Of a DNA stretch of 64,000 nucleotides, positions 50,666 to 59,665 are shown one piece after another. Location: the NCBI RefSeq assembly GCF_001831495.1, contig NZ_CP017689.1, positions 3,782,001 to 3,846,000 of the forward strand, written 5' to 3'. The notes below the pieces were generated by a model that did no database searches, had not been told where the DNA came from, and was given only the letters and a program-made list of their open reading frames with translations. Each line of letters begins with the position of its first letter. Within the stretch, counting starts at the first letter, position 1. Both the position numbers and the translations under genes were made by a program. The DNA comes from Thalassotalea crassostreae. GTDB taxonomy: Bacteria > Pseudomonadota > Gammaproteobacteria > Enterobacterales > Alteromonadaceae.

Positions 50666-51235
50666 CTAATTTTGATTTTTTATCATCGCTGATATTAAGT
50701 TCTGTTTCAGTAGTAGCGAGGTTGAAATGACCGCCATAACATGGATACATACAAAAATAGTCATTGCATCTACCCCCCATTGGTGCCATTGATCTAGGTT
50801 ATTGTCAAATCCCCAATCTGTGTCCTGTGCCCAGCCAGTGAATATAATAAACGCTAAGCCCGTCCACATAAAATATACCGCAATAGCGCCAAAACTATTA
50901 TGGCCAATCTTGGTTTGTTTTTGACGCGTTTTTAAATGACCAAGGTGTTCTTTAGCATCAACTAAACTAGGTACAAAATCCTTTAACCTGTTAGGTCCTT
51001 TCGCAAATGTTAATCCCCATAATATTCTAATAACTAACATGCCTAAAATAGTCCAACCAGCCCATTCATGGGGAGATGCATCAGCGATAAATTCGGGTAA
51101 TGCTGCCCAGTTGATATAGTCAGAAAAAAAGGCGTCAGGTTCAATAAAAAAGGCATTTGCTAGAAAAAGGCTCGCTACCAGCCAATGACTAAAGCGTATA
51201 AGAATATCCCAACCTAAATTGCTATTATGAGACAT
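50666..51235 (-). CDS. Membrane cytochrome b (cytochrome b561-like, COG3658)
   Basis: A 189-residue four-helix di-heme cytochrome b. Candidate heme His occur in IRFSHWLVASLFLANAFF, ASPHEWAGWTILGMLVIR and GVDAMTIFVCIHVMAV. It moves electrons between quinones and a periplasmic partner. ATG at 51235 has GAGG 8 bases upstream and lies 3 bases after the cytochrome b562-like gene, so both are one operon. It may be the link to the respiratory chain for the di-heme protein at 54203. Confidence 0.88.
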   Translation of the reverse strand: MSHNSNLGWDILIRFSHWLVASLFLANAFFIEPDAFFSDYINWAALPEFIADASPHEWAGWTILGMLVIRILWGLTFAKGPNRLKDFVPSLVDAKEHLGHLKTRQKQTKIGHNSFGAIAVYFMWTGLAFIIFTGWAQDTDWGFDNNLDQWHQWGVDAMTIFVCIHVMAVISTSLLLKQNLISAMIKNQN

Positions 51236-51238
51236 CAC

Positions 51239-51661
51239 TTAATCCTCTAGATCGACCTTTTTATGTGACGACTTCTTCAATGTAGTCAACTCTTTAACCA
51301 CGTCTGCGCCGCTTTTGATGTCGCCGTTATTTACCTTGATAACTAATTCATCAATGAGGTTTGTCATTTTTTTCATTTCATCTTGGTAAATGACAAACTC
51401 TTTATCACCTTCAGTCATAAAACTAGGAACTAAGTCCATATTAGCATTAGCAATATCTTTTATTTTAGTTAATAAGTTCACGATCTTTTCAGGGTTTTTC
51501 TCACGGCGAAGCTTTCTCAGTGAGCGTCCTATATCGGTAAAGTTTTTTGATACCGCACTGTCATCGTCCGCTACATTAGCTGCATAACTTGGGGTCGATA
51601 TTGAAAAGCTTAATGTGGTAAAAAGTAATGTTGAAGCTAAAGATAATGCAAATAGTTTCAT
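51239..51661 (-). CDS. Cytochrome b562-like periplasmic protein
   Basis: A 140-residue protein with a signal peptide (SLASTLLFTTLSFSISTPSYA) and a four-helix bundle of the cytochrome b562 family. The C-terminal heme His appears in KKSSHKKV, but the N-terminal Met ligand of E. coli b562 seems replaced by Phe (VSKNFTDIGRSL). Heme binding is therefore uncertain. ATG at 51661 starts the signal peptide. It sits between the NHL protein and cytochrome b genes. Confidence 0.75.
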   Translation of the reverse strand: MKLFALSLASTLLFTTLSFSISTPSYAANVADDDSAVSKNFTDIGRSLRKLRREKNPEKIVNLLTKIKDIANANMDLVPSFMTEGDKEFVIYQDEMKKMTNLIDELVIKVNNGDIKSGADVVKELTTLKKSSHKKVDLED

Positions 51662-51722
51662 GTGATTTCCTAATATAGTTGTCTTTTGGTTAAATTTTAT
51701 AATTTTGATAGCGGCTATCAAT

Positions 51723-52751
51723 CTACTTATCTTGTGATAGTGGGCTTTCAAATTTTAATAAACGACCGTATTTATTAAATTCGGTAATAAAAATGTCGCC
51801 GTGTTTATCAAAAGCAATGCCGTGCGGCGTATTTACACGTCCAGCAAGCCAATGCTCAATAGGTAAATCGAAAGGTTTCTTTACGCTTTTTGGTCGTTTA
51901 ATTTGTCCGCCGCCAAGTACATTAACAATGTTTCCTTGCTTATCGAGTACGCTGACAGCACCACCAATCTCTGCAACCCCAACATAGTCGTTGTAAAATG
52001 CAATCGCACTAGGGCGCTTTAGTTTAGTGTTTACATCGCCAATCAAGGTGCCATCTAATGTTAAGTGTACTAAACGCAAGTTTTTTCTATCGGTTAGTAA
52101 TATACGTTCAGGTGAAAAGCGCTTATCAATAGCTAATTTATGCGCATTTGAGAATGCATATGGGCTCTCTCTGCCGCCAAAGCTTGATAAGTAATTACCC
52201 GATTTATCAAAACGATGAATAAAATCAGCGCCGTAACCATCAATCACATAAATGTCACCATTACTGCTAACATCAACCGCAGATAATTTTAACTTTTTAC
52301 CTCTAAGTAGTGTTTTTTGGATACCTTGTTGTTGATATTTTACGAGTTGATTTTTAATTGCTTTAAATACATCTACCTCTAATACAACGTCTCCTGAAAG
52401 GGTCATTTTAAAGATTTTTTGTGATTTATTTCCTGAACCATATATAAACTCTTGGTCACCCTCTTTATGAATAGTAAAACCATGAAAATCAGTAGGAGCG
52501 TTATCTATATTTCTTAAGTATTCGCCGGCAGGTGAATACACCTGAATTCCGGGCTTTTTACCACTCACCACACTGGTATATATATCACCATTGTTGGCCA
52601 CAGCTATTTCACCATGAGTCTCACCAATTGTCTCCATGCCTGAAGGAGGCGTTCCCCAAGATGTTTTATGCTTATCATGCGCCCATGCCATTGACAGTTG
52701 CGAGACAAGAGCAATACAAAGTAATGGCTTTATGATGTTACGTTTTATCAT
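51723..52751 (-). CDS. Secreted NHL-repeat beta-propeller protein
   Basis: A 342-residue six-bladed propeller with a signal peptide (CIALVSQLSMAWA). NHL-like blades include GEIAVANNGDIYTSV, LSAVDVSSNGDIYVIDGYG, KLAIDKRFSPERILLTD and GIAFDKHGDIFITEF. Such propellers bind sugars, peptides or partner proteins. It follows the DUF1501 gene by 18 bases, within the operon. Confidence 0.85.
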   Translation of the reverse strand: MIKRNIIKPLLCIALVSQLSMAWAHDKHKTSWGTPPSGMETIGETHGEIAVANNGDIYTSVVSGKKPGIQVYSPAGEYLRNIDNAPTDFHGFTIHKEGDQEFIYGSGNKSQKIFKMTLSGDVVLEVDVFKAIKNQLVKYQQQGIQKTLLRGKKLKLSAVDVSSNGDIYVIDGYGADFIHRFDKSGNYLSSFGGRESPYAFSNAHKLAIDKRFSPERILLTDRKNLRLVHLTLDGTLIGDVNTKLKRPSAIAFYNDYVGVAEIGGAVSVLDKQGNIVNVLGGGQIKRPKSVKKPFDLPIEHWLAGRVNTPHGIAFDKHGDIFITEFNKYGRLLKFESPLSQDK

Positions 52752-52769
52752 GCTAAATAGACTTCTTAA

Positions 52770-54200
52770 TTAAGTTAATATTTTCTTCATTACATGACCA
52801 TGAACATCCGTTAAGCGGAAACGACGTCCTTGGAACTTATACGTTAAGCGCTCATGATTTATACCCAATAAGTGCAAGATAGTTGCATGGAAATCATGGA
52901 TATGCATTTTATCGTCAGAAGCAATGTTGTAAGAGAAGTCATCGGTTTCACCAAGTGTTACACCACCTTTGATGCCGCCACCAGCCATCCACATAGGGAA
53001 ACAGCGTGGGTGATGGTCACGGCCATAAGATTTCTCAGTGATCTTACCTTGTGAGTAAGCAGTACGACCAAATTCGCCCCCCCAGATAACTAAGGTATCA
53101 TCAAGCAAGCCACGTTGTTTTAAATCTTGAATCAAGCCTGCAGCACCTTGATCGGTTTCTTTACATTGTTTCTGTGCATTTGAAGGGGTACCACCATGAG
53201 AATCCCAACCTTGATGATAAAGCTGCACAAACTTAACACCACGCTCAACTAAGCGTCTTGCTTGCAAACAGTTATTTGCAAAGGTACCTGGTATTTTAGA
53301 ATCTTCACCGTAAAGATTGAACGTTGCTTCACTTTCAGATCTCAAGTCAGCTACATCAGGAATAATCGCTTCTGGTATTGAGTGTTGCATGCGATATGCC
53401 ATGTCATATTGATGTAAACGAGAATCAATTTGCGGATCGTAAATACCTTGTTTATTAAATTCTTCAAGGCGCTTCATATGATCTAATACACGTCGTCTAG
53501 CACTATCGGCTATACCACCTGGATTATTTAAAAAAGCGACTGGTTCATTGTCTGGGCGAAATAATACCCCTTGATACTCAGCAGGTAAAAAGCCATTACC
53601 CCATAAACGTGAAAACAGCTTTTGCCCTTTTTTATTTTTAGTACGCATTACCACAAATGGTGGTAAGTTGATGTTGTCTGTACCCAAGGCATAGTTCAAC
53701 CAAGCACCAATTGATGGACGGCCCGCAAGCTGTGAACCCGTTTGCATAAAAGTATTAGCAGGTCCATGGTTAATCGCTTCACTATAAACCGTTTTGACTA
53801 AGGCAATATCATCGGCAATTTTTTGCGTATGTGGTAATAAATCACTAATTTCCATGCCACTTTCACCGCAGCGCTTAAAGCCAAAAGGGCTAGCAGCTAC
53901 AGGTAAAGACGACTGGTTAGCTGACATACCTGTTAAGCGTTGGTCACCAAGTATTGATGGCGGAAGATCTTGACCATGCCATTTTTTCATCTCTGGCTTG
54001 TGATCAAAGGTCTCAAATTGTGATGGTCCACCAGCCATATACAAGTAGATAACACGCTTAGCTTTGGCTGTGTGATGAACACTATCCATTACACCTGGAG
54101 CCGAATTAAAAGTACTCGCTGATGTGCTAGCATTTACATTAAAAAATTGTCCTGCGCCTAGCGCTGCTGATAGCTTTAATAAATCTCTTCTATTCATCAT
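52770..54200 (-). CDS. DUF1501 protein with Tat signal
   Basis: A 476-residue protein exported by Tat (NRRDLLKLSAALGAGQFF). DUF1501 belongs to the alkaline phosphatase/sulfatase-like superfamily; visible blocks are IYLYMAGGPSQFETFDHKPE, VKLYHQGWDSHGG type (here VQLYHQGWDSHGG), VIWGGEFGRTAYSQG and GRDHHPRCFPMWMAGGG. Members are paired with PSD1 proteins, mainly in planctomycetes and verrucomicrobia. It starts 2 bases after the PSD1 gene ends, showing tight coupling. Confidence 0.92.
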   Translation of the reverse strand: MMNRRDLLKLSAALGAGQFFNVNASTSASTFNSAPGVMDSVHHTAKAKRVIYLYMAGGPSQFETFDHKPEMKKWHGQDLPPSILGDQRLTGMSANQSSLPVAASPFGFKRCGESGMEISDLLPHTQKIADDIALVKTVYSEAINHGPANTFMQTGSQLAGRPSIGAWLNYALGTDNINLPPFVVMRTKNKKGQKLFSRLWGNGFLPAEYQGVLFRPDNEPVAFLNNPGGIADSARRRVLDHMKRLEEFNKQGIYDPQIDSRLHQYDMAYRMQHSIPEAIIPDVADLRSESEATFNLYGEDSKIPGTFANNCLQARRLVERGVKFVQLYHQGWDSHGGTPSNAQKQCKETDQGAAGLIQDLKQRGLLDDTLVIWGGEFGRTAYSQGKITEKSYGRDHHPRCFPMWMAGGGIKGGVTLGETDDFSYNIASDDKMHIHDFHATILHLLGINHERLTYKFQGRRFRLTDVHGHVMKKILT

Positions 54201-54202
54201 GA

Positions 54203-57200
54203 TTACCTTAGCATGTAGCTTGAATCTGTATTAAAAACGGCACTTGCCACCACTGTCCACGCGGCTAACTCCGCCGACTCTAAGTCTTTTTTCTCGATGA
54301 GACCAACCTTATTAAGGTCGTAGGTAATATCGGGGTTATCGTTAAAGTAAGTGCGTTGTTCTGTTAATAAACTGGTTAATATCTTTATCTCTTGGGCACC
54401 TGCTTCTCGAGACGTTAAACTAAGGAATATGCGCTGTAGTTTATCTATATCGCTACCACCTTTCTTCAACACGCGGGCAGCTAAGCCACTAGCACCTTCG
54501 ACAAACTGAGGGCTATTCATTAACACCAATGACTGTAATGGTGTTGAGGTTTCTTCACGTGTCACCGAGCAAATCTCACGATTTGGCGCACCTAGGATCT
54601 GCATTTCAGGAGAAAGCGAGTTACGTTGCCAGTGAGTATATAAACTACGGCGATATTTACCTTTATCTAAATTACCTGGTTTAACGCTCTTGCCACCCAC
54701 TTTTAATGATAATAAGCCACCTGAATATAATGCATTATCACGCAACATTTCAGCAGTCATATAATAAGCAGGACCACGGGCTAGATACTTATTGTCAGGG
54801 TCTTTCTTATACAGTTCTTCATTCATATTTGAATCTTGCTTAAAGGTATCCGACATCACAATAACTTTGATTAGTTTTCGGGTATCCCAGTCAGACTCAA
54901 TAAAGTATCTTGATAAGTAATCTAACAATTGCTGGTGAGTCGGTAACTCGCCTTGCATACCAAAATCATTGGTTGTGGTAACAATGCCTTTACCAAAAAT
55001 CATCTGCCAATATCTATTTACAGCAACTCGAGACGTTAATGGATGTTCAGGGTGTGTTAACCACTGAGCAAACCCTAACCTATCATTAGAATATCCATCA
55101 AAAGGAAAGATAAACTCTGGAGGCTTAGGCTCAACTAAACGATTTAAATCAGGAGTTTGGTAATTGCCTCGGTCAAGTACATAAGTTTTACGACGCTCAG
55201 GTAACTCTTTCATGATCATCATCGACAATAACTTATCGTTGAATGCATGCAGCGCCTTACGGTTATCTTCTACGACCTGATGAGCTGTTTTGTATTTTGT
55301 AGAAAAGTTAGTTAAGTAGTAGTCATATAACTCTTCTTTACTTGGTGATAGGTCTTGCTGAGTAAATAACGATTTAACTTCGATGGCTGATAATGGGCGT
55401 GAGAAAAATTGCAATTCGTCAACTAAACCATCTTTAAAGCCATTATCACGGAAACTTGCACCAATTCTAAAGTCAGGTGTAAATTTCAAACTTTCCTTAA
55501 CGCTGATTTTGGCAACTTCACGCTTCTTGCGTTTCACCTTTTTCTCATAAGTGATGGGCTTAGTTAAATGGTCTTTAATGATCTCTGTTTTAGCCAACTC
55601 GCCATCAATAAATAACTTTATACCCTCAGCACTTGCTGAGCCGTCATAAGTTACCGTTACTTGCTGCCAAGTAGCTAATTTTATTTTATCTTGAGTACGT
55701 ATTCTTATTTCATTGCCCGGAGAAAAATGCACTAACGCGGCACTTAAACGGCCTTCATCCATAATTAATTCGTAGCCCCTACTTCCCGCATCATAACGAC
55801 CACGGTTACGCCCTAAAATAAACGCTCGCTCTAAATGCTCAGGAGTATTTAGCCAGACACTATAAGAAAAACCTAAGTGGCGCTTATAAGGACCTAAGTC
55901 ACCAAAGTTCAATGCTGCATCACCATCTAATTTAGCAGCAAAGCCTTTAACACCTGGCACTTTAGCGGTATATTCAGGATAAAAATATGCGCTAGTCTTA
56001 GTATCAAGTTCGTTTACAAGAATGTGATCATCTTTAAGAGATTCAAAACTAAACTGGGCAATTTTACCTTGTGCTTGAACCTTACCATCCCAGCTGTTTT
56101 GCCATTCTTCAAAGTTACTTACTTCTTCAGAAATTAATTTTAATAGTTCTTTCTCTGCTTGAGTTAATTGCTGTTGTAACTTTGCTTGTGATTCTTTCTT
56201 CTTATCATTAATTAGATGCATTGTTGGGCTTGGCACTGCACCAGTAAAGAATGTGTGTAACCCTGACTCATCAATATTGTTAAATAAGGCATAAGTACTG
56301 AAATAATCTTCTTGTGTGATAGGGTCGTATTTATGGTCATGGCAACGGGCACATTCCATGGTTAGACCTAAAAATGCGGTTCCTGCTGTTTGTGTGCGGT
56401 CAGCAACGTATTCGGTACGAAACTCCTCAGACGTTGAACCACCTTCATTTTTTTGAGTGTGCATACGGTTAAAGGCAGTGGCAAGCTTCATATCATCGGT
56501 GCTATCTTCCATCATATCACCAGCAAGTTGCTGCATAATGAATTGATCATATGGCATATTTTTGCGTAACGCTTTTAATACCCAATCACGGTAAGGCCAC
56601 ACTTCACGAGCTCTATCCGTTTGGTAACCATAAGAATCCGCATAGCGAGATAAGTCCATCCAATCCACAGCTAAGCGCTCTGCAAAAGCAGGAGATTTAA
56701 GCAATGAATCAACTAATTTTTCATATTTATTTTTTGAATTATCTTGGTTATATGCATCGATTTGCTCAACGGTAGGTAATAAGCCGGTAAGACTTAAATA
56801 TACACGGCGTAATAATTGCTCAGATTTTGCTTGAGGAGAAGGGGCAAAGCCGATCTCTTCAAGCTTTTCAGCTATAAATAAATCGACAGGATTCCTGCTT
56901 GAGGTTTTAGCCGTTTTGGGCACAGGTACTTCTTTAGGCAAAGGCTTAAATGACCATAATACATCGTATTCAGCGCCAGCAATGATCCAACGTCTAAGTT
57001 TGTCCTTTTCATCAGCCGTTAGTGGCATATGCCTATCTGTTGGCGGCATGATTTCATCTTCATACTCACTATTAACTAATTCCCATAATAAACTCTCTTC
57101 CGGTTTACCTGGCACAATTGCAGGACCATAGTCGCCGCGCTCTGATGTTGCTTTTTCAAAAGTATGTAATTGCAAGTCACCTTTAATATCTTCGGCATCA

Positions 57201-57325
57201 GGCCCATGACAAAAATAACACTTATCCGAAAGTATCGGACGAATATCACGATCAAAGTTAACATCATCTGCTGCAAACACTGGTAAGCAGAAATAAAAGA
57301 GAGTGAGGATGAGTATTTTTTTCAT
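54203..57325 (-). CDS. Di-heme PSCyt1-PSCyt2-LamG-PSD1 protein
   Basis: A 1040-residue exported protein with a signal peptide. The N-terminal PSCyt1 domain has heme motif CYFCH (residues 36-40). PSCyt2 (DUF1549, about 145-350) carries a second motif CARCH at 325-329. A LamG/concanavalin-like domain follows (about 440-640; FSYSVWLNTPEHLERA, LFIDGELAKTE), and a C-terminal PSD1 (DUF1553) domain (FAQWLTHPEHPLTSRVAVNR). It may oxidise or bind sulfated sugars with c-type hemes; activity is unknown. ATG at 57325 matches the signal peptide. Confidence 0.92.
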   Translation of the reverse strand: MKKILILTLFYFCLPVFAADDVNFDRDIRPILSDKCYFCHGPDAEDIKGDLQLHTFEKATSERGDYGPAIVPGKPEESLLWELVNSEYEDEIMPPTDRHMPLTADEKDKLRRWIIAGAEYDVLWSFKPLPKEVPVPKTAKTSSRNPVDLFIAEKLEEIGFAPSPQAKSEQLLRRVYLSLTGLLPTVEQIDAYNQDNSKNKYEKLVDSLLKSPAFAERLAVDWMDLSRYADSYGYQTDRAREVWPYRDWVLKALRKNMPYDQFIMQQLAGDMMEDSTDDMKLATAFNRMHTQKNEGGSTSEEFRTEYVADRTQTAGTAFLGLTMECARCHDHKYDPITQEDYFSTYALFNNIDESGLHTFFTGAVPSPTMHLINDKKKESQAKLQQQLTQAEKELLKLISEEVSNFEEWQNSWDGKVQAQGKIAQFSFESLKDDHILVNELDTKTSAYFYPEYTAKVPGVKGFAAKLDGDAALNFGDLGPYKRHLGFSYSVWLNTPEHLERAFILGRNRGRYDAGSRGYELIMDEGRLSAALVHFSPGNEIRIRTQDKIKLATWQQVTVTYDGSASAEGIKLFIDGELAKTEIIKDHLTKPITYEKKVKRKKREVAKISVKESLKFTPDFRIGASFRDNGFKDGLVDELQFFSRPLSAIEVKSLFTQQDLSPSKEELYDYYLTNFSTKYKTAHQVVEDNRKALHAFNDKLLSMMIMKELPERRKTYVLDRGNYQTPDLNRLVEPKPPEFIFPFDGYSNDRLGFAQWLTHPEHPLTSRVAVNRYWQMIFGKGIVTTTNDFGMQGELPTHQQLLDYLSRYFIESDWDTRKLIKVIVMSDTFKQDSNMNEELYKKDPDNKYLARGPAYYMTAEMLRDNALYSGGLLSLKVGGKSVKPGNLDKGKYRRSLYTHWQRNSLSPEMQILGAPNREICSVTREETSTPLQSLVLMNSPQFVEGASGLAARVLKKGGSDIDKLQRIFLSLTSREAGAQEIKILTSLLTEQRTYFNDNPDITYDLNKVGLIEKKDLESAELAAWTVVASAVFNTDSSYMLR

Positions 57326-57632
57326 AATATGTGGAACCTGTAATAGAGTTGAATAAAAATAACTATTAATGCTCACCGCAACAATAACTAAAACTATCCA
57401 AATCACTCTAGTTATAACCTGAATCACAGATTTAGCCTAATAAACACTCTTTTTAAAAACAATTGAGTAACACAAACCATGAAAACATTAGTCAATAGCT
57501 TACAAATTAAATTTTCTTATAATTATCCATAAAACATATAGCAAACAATAAAAGTAATAATATTTTGGAAATAAAGAGCAGAATGATCCAACTGCAACCT
57601 CTTGTTTTATAAGACAGGAGGTTGTCAAAGTA

Positions 57633-57647
57633 GGATTTATTATTGAT
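57633..57647 (+). promoter_or_regulatory. Shared 15-bp motif, copy upstream of the PSD1 operon
   Basis: GGATTTATTATTGAT is identical to a stretch at 59623-59637, just before the AraC regulator gene. It may be that regulator's binding site; this is inferred from position only. Confidence 0.4.
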
Positions 57648-57762
57648 GCATTTTCAGAGGTAATCGACGTTTTAAATATTCGTCATGATAGGCGCTTCAC
57701 CCTCACTCGTAATATCTCTTTAAATCAAGTGATATTCCAAGCAAGAGGGGAATGATGAGATA

Positions 57763-57789
57763 GAATGTTATTTATCATAAATAACATTC
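57763..57789. repeat. Perfect 12-bp inverted repeat after the GH29 gene
   Basis: GAATGTTATTTA and TAAATAACATTC flank a 3-base loop, 24 bases after the GH29 stop codon. No T-run follows on the minus strand, so it may be an mRNA-stabilising 3' hairpin or a weak terminator. Confidence 0.6.
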
Positions 57790-57812
57790 ATTGTGTTAGC
57801 CAAAGTATACTC

Positions 57813-59465
57813 TTATTGCATACCTGAAACTGCGCTAGTTTTACTATTTAATTTATCACGTATCCAGGCATCTGATGCGCTCGCCATTAACGATTCGATA
57901 GTAACGCCATTTAAATTTTTTGTATTTAACTTTGTTAATATGGCAGGCAGATGACTGATATCACTTTTGTTAACGCCAATTTCAACAATATCACCGCTGT
58001 GCACATCTAAACTATTTGCTTCAGGCATTGAAGCAACTGTTAATGATGAGTCAATAGCGACTAAACCTTGATAATTAAGAGCATTCCACACAAACGTATT
58101 GTATTTATCTTCTGGTGATTTAAATAATAAAGGTTGAACCTTTGTGATCTTGTTCACTGACTTTTGTACCGGTTTTATTTGATCACGGATAAAACGTCCT
58201 TTTTCTTTAACAGTCAGGTCAACATGATTTTTTGTCCCATTTACAATGGTATGTCCTTGCGCAATAAGATTTTTAAGTGTCTTCTTAGCGTTATTTACGG
58301 TGTACTCAGAAACAACAAAACTTGCTGATGCACCATACTGCTTTAAAGTATCTATAATAGTGCCTAAGTTTGTTATATCTTTAGAAATATCAAATAGTAA
58401 GCCGACATTGTTGTTTTTATTGGCAACCTGTGAAATGGTCTGCTGGGTTATACCAATAATATTATTATTTGTTTTTTCTTGCTCATTAGGGTGCCACTCT
58501 TTACCAATATCTTTAAGTAAACTAACGGTAGCTTTTGACATTAAGCCATGTTTATTTGGCGCCACATTAAGCAAGTAATTACTATTATTATTGTTCAATG
58601 GGCGTAGCATTTTGTTGACAACATAATCAAGGGTACGAACCGGATCAGCTTCAGAAGCTGGGTTTGAAAACCAGCCTTGTTGTAATTTGTCGGCAACTTC
58701 AGTCACCATAGTGTTACCCGCAGGAGGCAACTCAAGAGAGTAAGGGTACTCGTAACTGTAAATATCAGTTAACGCTAAATTTGTTTGATTATTGGCAATT
58801 ACCAGAGTATTGGGTTGCAGTTCATGAATATGACGCTTTATTTCTAACCAGTCACCGCTTTTCATACCACCATTTTTAGTTGCTGATTGGTCAATCCAAA
58901 TTAAATCTATAGTGCCGTAATTTGTTAATAATTCAGTAAATTGATCTTTAATAAAGCTAACAGCATCGACCTTACCTTGTGCATATCCCTCTTTGGCTAA
59001 AGTTTGATAATTAGCCCAACGAGGATTAAATAAAGGAAAGCAGTAATATAAGCCAACTTTTAAATTTTTATCTCGAAATGCCTTAACATACTCAGCAACT
59101 ATATCGCCCTGACCGTTTTTATAGTTTTTAAAATCCGCCATATCGCGCTCGGCAACATCACTTTGCCATAAACTCCAACCACCAGTATGTTTAACGGTTA
59201 ACACGCCATATTTCATATTGGCAGAAAGAGCTGCATCGGCCCATTGATTAAAATCTAACTCTGTCGGGTTAAATTTTAGAGGGTCTTCTTGTCCTGTAGA
59301 CCAACCTCCAGGTACAAAAGTAGACATATTAAAGTGGACAAACATACCAAATTTCCAACTGCGAAACTCTTGCTGAAGAACATCTAAGTCACGCTCATAA
59401 GCATGACTAATACTGCCAATAAAGCATAAAGCGATAAGTAATATATTTATCAAACGTTTCATCAT
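57813..59465 (-). CDS. GH29 alpha-L-fucosidase fused to a NodB-like domain
   Basis: A 550-residue secreted protein (signal MKRLINILLIALCFIGSISHA). Residues about 30-340 are a GH29 fucosidase: WKFGMFVHFNMSTFVPGGW, GVLTVKHTGGWSLW and the nucleophile Asp192 in DLIWIDQSA. Residues about 352-535 have a polysaccharide-deacetylase (NodB) layout: VGLLFDISKD replaces the usual TFDDG, and GTKNHVDL replaces the HxxxH metal site, so this part should not be a metal deacetylase. It probably cleaves fucose from algal glycans. It is divergent from the AraC gene. Confidence 0.85.
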   Translation of the reverse strand: MMKRLINILLIALCFIGSISHAYERDLDVLQQEFRSWKFGMFVHFNMSTFVPGGWSTGQEDPLKFNPTELDFNQWADAALSANMKYGVLTVKHTGGWSLWQSDVAERDMADFKNYKNGQGDIVAEYVKAFRDKNLKVGLYYCFPLFNPRWANYQTLAKEGYAQGKVDAVSFIKDQFTELLTNYGTIDLIWIDQSATKNGGMKSGDWLEIKRHIHELQPNTLVIANNQTNLALTDIYSYEYPYSLELPPAGNTMVTEVADKLQQGWFSNPASEADPVRTLDYVVNKMLRPLNNNNSNYLLNVAPNKHGLMSKATVSLLKDIGKEWHPNEQEKTNNNIIGITQQTISQVANKNNNVGLLFDISKDITNLGTIIDTLKQYGASASFVVSEYTVNNAKKTLKNLIAQGHTIVNGTKNHVDLTVKEKGRFIRDQIKPVQKSVNKITKVQPLLFKSPEDKYNTFVWNALNYQGLVAIDSSLTVASMPEANSLDVHSGDIVEIGVNKSDISHLPAILTKLNTKNLNGVTIESLMASASDAWIRDKLNSKTSAVSGMQ

Positions 59466-59622
59466 TTTGTTATTAACCTTTTATCTATAGATTGGCTAGA
59501 GGCAGTCTGGTTTGGTAAAAAGCATAAATGCTAACGAGCATTAGATTACCTTTGACTATCAGTAACAGCAAGATTAATCATTATTAATAACAAAGATATT
59601 ATTATCTAAATCCTAGAATCTC

Positions 59623-59637
59623 GGATTTATTATTGAT
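59623..59637 (+). promoter_or_regulatory. Shared 15-bp motif between GH29 and AraC genes
   Basis: The second copy of GGATTTATTATTGAT, 28 bases before the regulator's start and 157 bases before the fucosidase start. It fits an operator controlling both, which is untested. Confidence 0.4.
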
Positions 59638-59665
59638 ATATTAAATAATTCGAAAAACATAATTA

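Larger units (their letters stand above)
57326..57812. other. 487-base intergenic region between PSD1 and GH29 genes
   Basis: No gene is supported. It holds the likely promoter of the PSD1 operon, an imperfect hairpin CAACCTC/GAGGTTG (57595-57623), the GGATTTATTATTGAT motif (57633) and a long perfect stem (57763-57789). Confidence 0.6.
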
